This document shows positions 33,593 to 45,400 of a stretch of DNA of 64,000 nucleotides, piece after piece (the stretch's first letter is position 1; each line of letters begins with the position of its first letter). Under the pieces are notes generated by a model that ran no database searches, was not told the origin of the DNA, and saw only the letters and a program-made list of their open reading frames with translations. Source of the stretch: Heligmosomoides polygyrus polygyrus. Its lineage: Eukaryota > Nematoda > Chromadorea > Rhabditida > Heligmosomidae. A program made the position numbers and the translations under genes. The stretch lies in contig OX377202.1 in assembly GCA_947396885.1 (NCBI GenBank), positions 20,212,001 to 20,276,000 of the forward strand, in the 5' to 3' direction.

Positions 33593-34030
33593 TTGGTTTT
33601 CGCCGACCGCTCAGTGAAAATCAGCGCTGAAGTCTGCCAAGAAAAGATCCTGCGCGATGTTCTTCTTCGCTGGGTTGCTGAAAATTTTGTCAGTGGTCAA
33701 CGCGTGCTCCAACAGGGCTGGGCACCTGCTCATTCTGCGAGATCCACTCTGACATTCTGCGAGAGTCACTTCCCTGGCTACTGGACGAAGGACTTCTGGC
33801 CACCTAACTCGCCTGAACTGAATCCGATGGATTTCGCTGTGTGGGGCTGCTTGCAGCAGAAGGTCTCCTCGAAGAGTGACCAAAGTTTGAACGCTCTCAA
33901 AGCTTCACTGTAAAAGGCGTGGGACCATATCGACGTCACCTTCCTGCGGCCCACAGTGATGTCGGTGGAGAAGAGACTGAAGGCCTGTGTTGCTGCAAAA
34001 GGAGCTCATTTCGAACATTTTCTCGAGTGA
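33593..34030 (+). pseudogene. mariner transposase remnant, DD37D type
   Basis: The frame at 33593-33913 gives FADRSVKISAEVCQEKILRD, then LQQGWAPAHSARSTLTF and SPELNPMDFAVWG; an in-frame TAA follows and the C-terminal part (RLKACVAAKGAHFEHFLE) ends near 34030. The middle catalytic Asp is Gly (QQGW) while the third is kept, with 37 residues between. N-terminal traces lie at 33158-33590. Inactive. Confidence 0.85.
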
Positions 34031-34121
34031 ATGGATGGATGAATGTCATGCATTACTCTATATAAAGGTTGTATCAGATTGTATAACTGTTGTTTTTTGT
34101 TAAAGTTATTAGCAATAAACT

Positions 34122-34413
34122 AAGGATAAGGATAGAGGACGGCGTTACTCAATCCCTTCTGGGATGCGCCAGCGCATTCTACTTCTACGGGATGTCGTGG
34201 AGGCGACACGAATGCGTATTTTTCCATACAATGACTTGCGGTGGCCAGCCGATGAACAAGTCAGCGCTTTATCCTTCCCAGACAAGTCTGGTACCAATTC
34301 ACCGACCCCGGAGGGATGGAAGGCTTGGTTGGCCTAGGCGGGAGATCCGAACCAGGAACCTCGTATCGGGTGCAGGCGACAGTCGCACCTCCTCCGACTG
34401 CGCTACACGCGCC
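34122..34413 (-). mobile_element. SINE family A, full length, nested in mariner
   Basis: Minus-strand head GGCGCGTGTAGCGCAGTCGG at 34413, box B region CCTGGTTCGGATCTCCCGCC, tail ending in TATCCTTATCC at 34122. Very similar to the copy at 59872-60170, so both look young. Confidence 0.85.
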
Positions 34414-34929
34414 TGGCAATAAACTACGCGCAAATAATTAGGAGCCACCCTGTAGACGGTTATACAGTTCGCCGCGCCTAACCTGTACTACACCGAATAT
34501 CGTTTTAACCATAAAAATATTCAGGGTTTGTTGCTAAACGTCGACAGTGACCTGATGTGCCTCCCAGAAACGAAGGGTGCCTCACATTAGGTGTTTCCTA
34601 CCACTGTAGAAGGCGAAGCGACGCGCATGACCACCGCATGCTGTGTGCCTCGCTCGCCTCTGATGAGATTTCACTACGAGAGCTTAGCAGAGTGCGCATT
34701 GCTATTGTGGAGCGGATTCTGGGGTTCGTACGTTAGGTGCCTGACCAGGGAAGCCCATGAACTTCCCCCAAACTTCATGAGCTTCCCTTGTCCTATATGG
34801 TCTTGTAGGGCATCGAACGAGGATCACAGAACTGTGCTTCGTTTCTGCTACCGGCCACTGGCTGATAGGAAATTTCAAAAAAGCGGGATCACCTCGAAGC
34901 GAGCTGATAAAGCATAAGTGGCGCCTGGA

Positions 34930-35200
34930 ATGGCCCTGTGGGGAATTATTTAAGCTACTGACCACGAATCTGTCCTCCTTTTCTGAATTATCACTTTGCT
35001 TGCACTACTTTCCATCAAAGGTTGGAGTCGAAGGTTGGAAAATAAGCCTGACAACATTGGGAAGGAAGCGATCCCACTAACGTGGACAGCCTCACTCACC
35101 CATATTTACCGTAACTTGCCGTAACATACCGAAATTTTAGAGACAGGTATCATATCCACGATCAGCACCCCAAGTAACCCCTGTGAGCGATGTTTGGGCG
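34930..35200. repeat. Dispersed repeat related to 24.9-25.2 kb
   Basis: Shared phrases include TGCACTACTTTC, GTTGGAAAATA and CACCCATAxxTACCGTAAC. It is non-coding. Confidence 0.45.
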
Positions 35201-36405
35201 AAATTTTTTCTTTGTTTCTCTCCTCAACCTCTGGAGAGTCAGCAGTGCCAAACACTTCCAAAGCTAATTGAGAATATACCAGGTCGTATGAGGATAGCAT
35301 CCTAGAAAAGCTTTCTCAGCGAGATAAGCATCGTTTAATGGACGCGCGATATCGCTCTACACAATAAAACCAGCTTCTTCCACATCTGACAACAGGTTGA
35401 AAGCGGAGTTATGACGCGAATAAGATACCCTACCGAAGCCAAAATGTAATCTTCATTTGCAAAAACGCGAATGACCAGTTTTAGTATGCTATGTAGAAGA
35501 AGATGTGTGACGCTAGCAAAAGGAGGAAGCTGGTCCTTAAAAGACCTATGTGCGAGATACGGTTTTCGGGCTCCCACAATAGTCATGTTTTGACCCGATA
35601 AGGATCTGAAGGTGGTGAGCCATCCTAAAATTAACCAGCAAACCCGTTTAACAACCTAGAGGCGTGCTTAGCAACGCTATAAAAAAGCAGAAAAACAAAT
35701 CAAAATAAGCCTATCTTTCCGCTGTGGATTAAAATCTACTCACGATGCAGCGCATTCTAGATTCAACCAATTCTCTTCTTCAAATTTTTGCAAGAAAAAC
35801 AACCTATATTACACTGATTTACTCCCAAACTATACGCCACATTAACAAACGAGCATACACAGCCTATGAATTAAAGTAAAAGGAAGGTTCGTTCTTGCTC
35901 GGAATCTATGTGAGTTCAACAGCAGACCTTTAATGTGGTCGGGAGCAGCGCCCTTTCATCATTCCACTATGTCATTCCTTTTTGTCCGTTTCTCTTCATG
36001 TTGTGTAAAAGGTTGCAAAGAAGTCGCTAAAAACTCGCCATGTTCCAGGACTTGTGGCAGAGTTGCGGAAAGCTTTCTTTGCCAACCAAATAGTTGAGGT
36101 TGTCCTTTGCGCATAACGTAGGCAGCAAGTCGTTTATCCTTCTTAAGGAGGCCACAGCCTTTCAAACAAAACATTCCCACATAATAAACAAGCGGCATTT
36201 TTGCTTATTGGGCAGTGCAGGCGAAATCGCTCAGACCGGTGTGACCGGATATCGTCGCCGAACTCTCTCCACTCTCTCGAATCTTTCTGTGGTGATTATT
36301 TCGGTGATTGGCGGCAGGCGACTTCCATTTGAGGCCTTTCGAGTCGTTGGCTGAGTTCTCTGAACGACACTACTGTGTATACGAACTGATTTCGAGCTAC
36401 ATAAT

Positions 36406-39400
36406 TCAGAGAGGCAGAGAAACCTGAGTGGAGCTCTGACGAGGCGGGGGATGTGTCTCAGGGTGAGGTGTGGGTGATGGACGCTGCTCGGCGCGGATGG
36501 GTATGTCTCGAACTGTTCTCTTCTCCTGCATCATCATCCTTTCGTGCTCACGGGATCCACATCTGGAACACAGTTCGTGTAGCTGAAGAAACCTCGAAGA
36601 AAGGCGTTAGCACTACCAACCTATGGCGACAACACGGACTGTGACCGGAGCGCAGCGACCCATTGTGGCTGCTCCGTCCTGCGGAAATCGGACGAGATGG
36701 TGGACGGATATCTTAATATCTTTAATGCATTAATATTGCAGCATCCTATCATCACGTGGAATAATTTAAATTACATTAAATCAATAAATAAGAAACTTTT
36801 TAATTGTGATTATCAAATTTACTAAGTTAAAGGGATAAAGAAAGGTTCATCTCGCCACAACCTTTATACGATCCCTTTTGGTTTAGCATCTCCCCGGAGG
36901 CTCATCAGTGGAGCCGGAAAATGCAGAAGCTAATTTCTCGTGGCAATAACGTCAAAAATTTCAGATCTTTTCTACGAAAGGCCGCTGACGATTAAATTGT
37001 CATGTTCTATCATTCATACAGGGTCTATTGACATGAGGATTTCGTCCGCTAACGAGGATTCGCCGATTCCTTTCAGAAACAGCACAAAGATTCTATAAAT
37101 CCTGAAGAATAAGGCTCGGGGTGTAGGTCTAATGGAGGTCCACCCGATATTCTTATTTAAATAAATAAATCCTTTGACGTTGCTCCGTCAGCACACTTCG
37201 TATTGCCACGCTTCTCCTGACCCAGACGAGTGCGCGTCAACCCCTTGAGTGTAATGATAGGCAGAGTTCTCCTGGGAATGCCTAGAGCGTCTCATCTATT
37301 TGTCAAATAATACTTCCTCTTCATGTTAGCGCTTTTTATCTTCCTTCTCGGTACCACATTCTCTTTCTCCTCCGTGTGCATGTGACAAATTTATTAGCGC
37401 TTAGCCGTCAGAAATGGAAGAAATTCTCTTCTTTCTGGTTCCCCAACAGGGAATGCAGTTTTGGACACCAATTCAATCAACTGTCAGGGCTAGAAGACAT
37501 AAGCTTATCATGGATTACTTGATGTTACATGCTTTTTTGAAATATTTCTTTCATTATTTATATAAGAATATCAGGTGGATCACCCATTAGACTTGCATCA
37601 GCATTGGCGCTAATCAATCCCTTTATAGGAAGCGCTCAACACCCCTGGTGAGTTGAAGACTCAGTTGGTCCAGGTGGATACCCAAACCAAAAAAAGCTCT
37701 GTTCGGAGTGTCCTCTATAGCTAGCGTCTCCTCCGACAGCACTGTCACACATCGGACCGGGACATTTGCACAGCGGTTTTGTGCGCGTGGTAGCGCAGTC
37801 ATAGGAGACGTCGGGTATCACAGCGAATTAACATTCTTGGTTTGGGTCCCGCCCAGGCTAGTGGAGCCTTCGATCGTTCCGGGATCGGTAAATCGGTACC
37901 AGACTTGTCCGGGAAGGATAAAACGCTGACATGTCGGTTCACCACCTTACCGCAAGTCATTGTGCAGGACAAATATGTAATCAATAGAGTTGAGCTTCTT
38001 GACAATTTTTTTCGAAAACCGAACAATCGAATCACTCGTTTCTTTCGCGGTTTTCGAAAACCGGACAATCGAATAACTCGATTTTTTGAAAGTTTCGAAA
38101 GTCGAACAATCCAATAACTCGATACATTCGAAAAACTCGATTTATTGAATATTCGAATTCAATATTGAAATACGAATGAAAGTAATTCGAATACGTATTC
38201 GAATAGGTAAACAACACTAGGCATGAAGATGAGATAGTACTCAAACCTATAATATTGCTACCAGAGTCGACTAGACAGCAGTGATTTTCGTGATGCTGCT
38301 TAATGTTGATGAGACTTTTGAGATTTCTCAGGGTTTCTAATAAACTAGACCGGACCGGACTCTTACATCCTAGGTATGCTCAATACCAACGAAGAAAATA
38401 TGATTTACCTCTAATTAACTGCCACCTCTATTTGAACTCCCTCTCTAGGCCACTCTGACGAATCGCTCGTTCTCAAGTATTGTTCGAACATCGTTCGATT
38501 TAGAGTTACGTTCGAGCAAAACCTAGCGATTTTCGAATTCGAACCCTCCAAACGAAATTGCAGATTGTTCGAAATCGATGATCGCGAAAAAGCATTGTTC
38601 GACTATTATTCGAAATCGAAGAACGTTCGAATAATATCAAGAGTTGGCGGCCAGCACCCTCGAAAGAAAGTCACAAATCGTTCCTACCAATTACCGTATG
38701 CGCAGAAGTAGAGCGAGCTTGAACGGAGACGATCCATACTCAGACGGCCGACTCTTGATATTGTTCGAACATTGTTCGGCTTCGAACAGTATCCGAACAA
38801 AACCAAAACCTTATGGCATGCTTTCCATGTTTCCAGTCATTTAGCTATTTAATGATCTTCTCATCCTCCATGTTTCCAGCCTCTCTATTATTCCTGTTGT
38901 CGTTTCTGTTGTAGTGTTGTTGCTCATGTTTCTGTACAGCATCTCTCTTAAACGGCGTAATGAATGAAAATAAGAATCAAACAATGCCTTTTCAAAATGT
39001 TCGATTTCGAACAATACCCGAACAGTGCTTTTTCGCCATCTTAGATTTCGAAGAATGCTGGAACAACGTCTTCCTATCTCCGATTTCGAGCAATGCTCGA
39101 ACAATGGTTTTTCCCGAAATTCGATTTCGAATAATATTCGAACAGCGCTTTTTCGCGAAACTCGATTTCGAACAAAGTTCGAACAACAGCGATTTGTGCT
39201 TTTCGAGTAATCGCGCGATTAATTGATCGAAATTGTACGAACAATATTCGGCACGATTAATCGAGCTCGAGTCTAGTATTCAAGGGGCCCTCACGACATG
39301 CTGCAGCAGTAAAGGCCTGGCTTATACCAAACAGTAATCGATCAACTGCGTACTCTGCTTTTTCATGAGCGTGTGTCGCGCAGTCGGAAGAGGTGCGGCC

Positions 39401-42400
39401 GTCGTGTGCACCAGGGGTGCACACGAAGTTCTGAGCGTTAAATTTTTTTAACGAAATTTTTTAACGGAAACTTTTCGTTAAGTTTCCGGTAAATCGTTAA
39501 ATTTCGTTAAAAAATACAATTAGCGCAAACTACTACTTAAAATGAAAAAAATCAAGGAAAGCGTTATATGTTCCATCTTCAACAGGTCAGCAACTAATAT
39601 TCAAGGAATGGAGTGTAACACTCAATGTAAAACAAACAATTCACTACCAATGAAGTGTTAACAGTAAAATAAACAGCCTCTCAGCAAAGATTATCTTCAG
39701 GGTGAAGAAGAAAAAGTATGGGATTATCATTCAAGAGAACGGCACTTAGTCGGCTGGGTAAGTTTGACCAAACAGATCCCAGGATTCCTCTCTTTCTTAG
39801 CTCTTTGCGAAACCGTTTTTTGTGAGTTCTACGAGCATGTAGAATCTCGCTGCCCGCTAGTATAGAAAGAATTCATGAAAATACATCTAAAAGCCTACCA
39901 CTATTAACACGTTGATGAATGCAAGATTTTCGCGTGCGTGGTGCGCGGGACCAATCGATTTTTTGTAACATCGGAACCGTGACACGACATCGTGTCACAC
40001 GATCCCATACGGCCAAAAGGTCGTCAACTTGCTAGTGTTCAGCAAATGTTGCTTTCCAAAATTTAAACTATTATTGTTTTTCTCAAATCATTTAGAACGT
40101 CTCTACGTCTTTTAGAATCTCTTTAGAATTTAGAATACGTGAAAACGTTCTCCTCCTCTCGAGTGTTTCAGGTGGCGAGCAAAAGTGTTTTGGGATAAGC
40201 AGTGCCAAGTGCTGCAGGCATATCTTACGCGGTGGTCGGACCAGTACATATCTTTGTGGATTTTTTGACGTGCTTGGCAGCTCAGCGCAGAACTTTTATA
40301 TCTCCAAAAGTGCATTATGCAACATTTTTCACAGTTAGAGCAGGTGAGTCTACCTACAACTCAGAAAGACTACCTCCCTTTTTTTCTCACCCTTGTCCTA
40401 TACAGAGTATTTCAATAAATAAATAAGTAAATTTAAAAAACTCAAATGCGCAATAAAGATTTTGGAAATAGTACACTTTGGACATATAAAACTACTGCGC
40501 TGAGCCGCCAAGCACGCCAACGAATCTATAAAGATATGAAAATAGCATCAAAGCATTAAAATATTCTTGCTGATTTCAGTAGATTTTCAGGAACAGTTCT
40601 AATCGGAAGGATGAGGCCTGCAATATCAGTGAAAACTAAGGGGAAAAGTGATAAACTTACTGAGAAAAAAGTCCGTTAAAAATTCCGTTAAATTTCTAAA
40701 AACTTCCGCTAAGTCGTTAAGCCAGATTTTAACGAAAAATGCCGTTAATTCGTTAAATTCGTTAAAACGTGAATCGTTAAATGTGCTCCCCTGGTGTGCA
40801 CCTAATACCAGGTTCCTGGTTGGGAGTTCCCGCCCAGGTCAACCAAGCCGTACACTCTCCACAGTCGGTGAATTGGTGCCAGACTTTTAGGAAGGATTAA
40901 GTGACTGACTTGTTCATCGGCTGACTACCTCAACGCATTGTATAGACCAAATACGCCTTATCCTTGATTTTCGTTGTCATTCTTAGTTTAGGAAGAAAGA
41001 GCGGTAGATATGTGTTTGATCCTGTCGTCAATCTACGTAAATACTTACCGTAGGAGGTTCTCTCGTACTTCTGATAGTTCCTCACATGGTCAGAGGTCCT
41101 GGAAGTGCGTCCTCCTCTGTGAATATCCGCCTCAGCAGTCGTGCGCCCCTTGTCCTGTTGTGGCGCAGGCACTTCCAGAAATTTCTCCGACCTATCCTTC
41201 TCGTATCTCGTGGAGGTTCGCTCCTCAACACCGTGACGGTCGTCTCGTCTCCCTTCCTGGGCGACGCTTTGAATCGACGGCTGAGGGCTTCTTGGCACGG
41301 TGGCGGCCTGTTCGCGCAGCACCGCGTCCACTTTGCGATTCGCCTGAGCGATCTCCTCGTCGACGACGTGAGTGTGGCCGCTTTCGCGATCGGGTGTCCG
41401 GTCGCCTTGAACCACCTCGCGCTCGTAGTAGACAGTACGATCAAGCAGTGGCGTTTCGGTGCTGCGCATGTCTTTTCCACATTGTGAGCAGGCTTTTTCG
41501 GATCGGTCCCCAGTGGATAGCCGGTCTATAGCGACCTCTTCAGCGACGTCATCATGAGCTGCGACTGGGGGACGGTAGTCGCAAAGCTCGAATGGAGTCG
41601 GCGTGCCGCTGAAATAAGGCAAGGATTAGGACTTGGAGGAGAAACAGGACATTAATATTAACCGTTTGGCCAACAATTTTCACCTTTATTACCTAACTTT
41701 CTTCTTTTTATAAGAGACTTTCATTGGAAATTCGTGAATTGTTTTCAAATGTTCCTGAGCCGAAGAAGTGCTAAAAAATTCACCCCAATCCACATGTTTT
41801 ATGAGATGTTCTGTCTTTCACTGGAAATAGTGCATATTGATCATACATACATATAAGGTTCTCGAAAAAAAAACATTGAAACGCTAGGCTATATGCAGTG
41901 CTTTTATATAAGGCAGGGCCCCCCCCTTTCATCTACCGCCTACCGCCCTCTAACAGTGAAAATACCGCCAAACTTAATGCTAATGAACGTCATATCAGGG
42001 TGTTTTCTCGGTATTTTAACAGTTATAGGTCGGTAAGCGGTTGATGAATCCGGCACCTGGAGTCACACTTACTCGTTACTGGGCTTCTTAAGAAGTCTAC
42101 TTGGAAAAAGAATAGGCGACTGATGTAGGTTGACATCGGTTGACCCATCGATAATGACCGGTGGCGCTTTTCAACGGCCATTATATCAGCGGCGATTTAT
42201 TTTGGTATATCTACTGAACTAACTAGTTGGTGGCGATGTCCGTTCCTCCACGTGGTGCTACTGGAAACTGTTCGCTTTTGCGAGCTGAGCTGAACACGGA
42301 CACTCGAATACAGGCGACAGGCCCTAGTGACAGGCCGGCCTACGAACAGCCCATGTCACATCATATGGTTGATGGTGTTTCACGAGATAGGCGTCCGCGG

Positions 42401-45400
42401 GAGGCTACGGCGTCCGCGGGAGCCAACGCGCACTCGCAAAGCCCGGCGAGTGTGAAAAGTATGCGAGGGTCCCTGATGCGAGGACGGCATCGGGGGGGGG
42501 GGGAACTGAGCTAGTCCAAAAGTTCCGCAACGTAAGCAAGACCCGCGTGGCAACGCTGAATGTGGGTACGTTGTCGGGCCGCTCCTTTGAGTTGGCAGAG
42601 GCACTGGAGCGAAGGAAGATTGACTTGTGTGCGGTGCAGGAGACGAGGTGGTCCTGTAGCAAGTCAAGGGACATAGGCCGAGGCTACAAAGCCGTTCTGT
42701 GTGGCAGTCCCAGGACCACCAGCGGTGTTGGCATAATCGTCTCCGAACGGTTCCGAGACGCGATTGCAAGCGTGGAACGCTTCAATGACCGCTTGATGAA
42801 GGTCGTAATCGCTGCAGAACGGCGGCGGTATCATCTTTTCTCTGCATATGCTCCACAGACTGGATGCTCTGAGCGAGCCAAGGATGAATTTTGGAGCCTG
42901 CTTGATGAGAAGATAGCAGAAGTGCCGTCACAAGACGTAATCATTGTCGCAGGTGACCTTAACGGACACGTTGGCGCTGCGAAAAACGGTGCAGCTGTCA
43001 TAGTGGTCTCGGTTTTGGTTCACGTAACGCCGATGGTGAGCGTATCCTTGAGTACGCGGAGTCGCATGACCTCACCATCGTGAACACCAGATTCCGAAAA
43101 CGTGAATCCCACCTTATCTCATTCTACAGCGGAAATTCTAAAACGCAGATCGACTTTGTTCTTGTGCGAAATCGTGACCAAGGGCTTGTCACGGACGCGA
43201 AGGTCGTGCCGTATGAAACGGTCGCCACACAACACCGCCCACTGATCTGCACTATGAGGATCACACCACCGATGTTTAAGCAGGTCGAACGGAGTGGTTC
43301 GTCAAGAATCAAGTGGTGGCGACTGAAAGAGAATGAAGCAGCTGTTATATCGCGCATTCGGTTGCCGACGGTCACGACCGTCGACGAGACATGGCAAATA
43401 GCCACCGACGCGATTCTCAATGCGCATTCCGAATTCGGCACTACGAAACCGGGACGGCGTAAGGTCGATAAGCAGACATGGCTGTGGACTAACGAAGTTA
43501 AGAAAAAGGTCCGAGAGAAGAAGAGATTATACCACGCATTCCTCGCCGATAAGACAGCCGATAAATGGGGTCTGTATTAGGAAGCCAAGAAAGCCGCTAA
43601 GAAGGCGGTAGCCGTTGCAAGAGCCACTCATTACGATGATATCAACGGGAAGCTTGAGTCGCGCGATGGCGAGCGATTTTTTTTATCGACTCGCGAAGGT
43701 CCGCCATCGCCAGACTGAGGATGTTGAGAAGTTCTTTGGCATCAACGATGAGAATGGTCATCTACTCATGGACCGCAAGATGGTTTTGAACCGATGGCGT
43801 ACCTACTTCAAGGAAGTCTCGACAGTAGAGTTTGCTCATCCGAGCATTCCATCTTCTCCTCCTGTATACGGTCTCGTTCAGAAAATCACAGTAGAGGAGG
43901 TAGAAGCGGCTTTGAAGAAGATGAAGCCGGGCAAGGCAACGGGCCCCGATGATTTGGCGGTCGACTTATGGAAGTCGAAATCCTGGTACCCAACGAAGTG
44001 GCTGGCGACGTTCTTCAACCAGGTTATTGCGGAGAAGAAAGTGCCCGATATCTGGCAGAGAAGCACGACGATTCCGATTTGGAAAAAAAGGGCAGTCCAG
44101 TAGACTGCACAAACTACCGTCCAATCCGATTGCTTTCGCATAGCATGAAGATCTTCGAGCGGATTGTCGACGGGCGCATTCGTGATACCGTCCAGCTCCC
44201 TACCAACCAGTGCGGCTTCGTAGCTGGTTGTGGCACAGTCGATGCCATACACGCCGTTCGTCTTCTGATAGAAAAACACCGCGAGAAACAGAAGCCGGTG
44301 CATCTTGCCTTCCTGGATTTGGAGAAGGCCTTTGATCGCGTTCCGCGTGAGGTGATATGGTATGCCTTACGGGAATATGGAGTCCCGAAGAGCTCATAGA
44401 ATGGGTACGAATACTGTACTCTTGTCCAAAGGGTCGAGTGCAAGCTGCAGCAGGCACGTCGATGGAGTTTCCCATCCCTGTCGGAGTACATCAAGGGTCT
44501 GCGCTCTCCCCACTACTCTTCGTCGTCGTTATGGATGCCATATCGCGTGATCTTCAGCAGCCAGTCCCTTGGACGTTGCTTTATGCTGATGATGTAATGC
44601 TTGCTAGCGAAGATAAGATTGAACTCCAGCGGCAGGTACAAGCTTGGTGCGATCGCTTGAAGAGATTTGGATTCAAGCTTAATGTCAAGAAGACCGAGTA
44701 TATGACGACTGATGAAGACGAGTCCAGCTCCATTAAGGTAAATAGCATTGAGCTGCCACGTACTTCGGTATTCAAGTACTTGGGATCAGCAATCGCGTCC
44801 GATGGCGGTTTACTCGTTGAAGCCAACTCACGCGTGAATGCAGCGTGGTCCAAATGGCGCTCTCTGACGAGAGTGCTCTGCGACAAGAAGATACCAGAGC
44901 GCCTCAAGTCGAAGATCTACAGAGCAGTCGTCCGACCTGTAGCTATTTACGGAGCTGAGTGCTGGCCCGTTACCAAAGAAATTGAAAGGCGCCTCAGCGT
45001 AATGGAAACGAAGATGCTGTGGTGGATGGCCGGAGTTACGCGTTTGGATCGAGTACGCAACGAATCCATACGGCAGAGGTTCGGTGTCACCCCGATATTT
45101 GAGAAGGTGCGCGAAGCTCGTTTGCGATGGTACGGCCACGTCCTTCGCGCAAAAGGTGACACTGTCCGAAAGACTGGTCTTAACCTTGATGTGCCCGGTA
45201 GCCGGCCACGAGGGCGACCAAAACAGCGGTGGCTTGATACGCTGCATCAGGACTTGAAGATGGCTGGGTTGCACCCTGATCAGGCATCTGATCGGAAGAA
45301 ATGGCGCCAACATTCCAGGAAAGCGGACCCCGCAACTAAGCGGGACAAATGCTGAAGAAGAAGAAGATCTACTGAACTAGCTAGTAGACCATATCCACCA

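Larger units (their letters stand above)
33091..34452 (+). mobile_element. Decayed DD37D mariner with a SINE inserted
   Basis: Terminal repeats CAGGGTGGCTCCTAATTATT (33091) and its complement ending 34452; TA remains on the right, TT on the left. It differs from the 6383 element after the shared CAGGGTGGCT. The 3' trailer is interrupted by SINE family A at 34122-34413. Confidence 0.9.
32687..36405. other. Intergenic region between CWC22 and the unknown minus-strand gene
   Basis: The two genes converge here. A mariner with nested SINE (33091-34452) takes the first half. The block 34930-35200 is related to the TTACGGTAGGT repeat of CWC22 intron 9. In 35200-36400 I see no supported gene. Confidence 0.5.

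Noticed and set aside
36552..36678. Alternative terminal exon reading ending SYTNCVPDVDPVSTKG
   Set aside because: Phase-compatible if the donor at 36620 is used, but the CSRCG reading is longer and echoes the CSQCG of exon 5; I keep it only as an alternative.
41010..41531. 173-codon plus-strand frame
   Set aside because: It is antisense to exon 5 of the minus gene, which has proper splice sites and charged, non-repetitive protein text.
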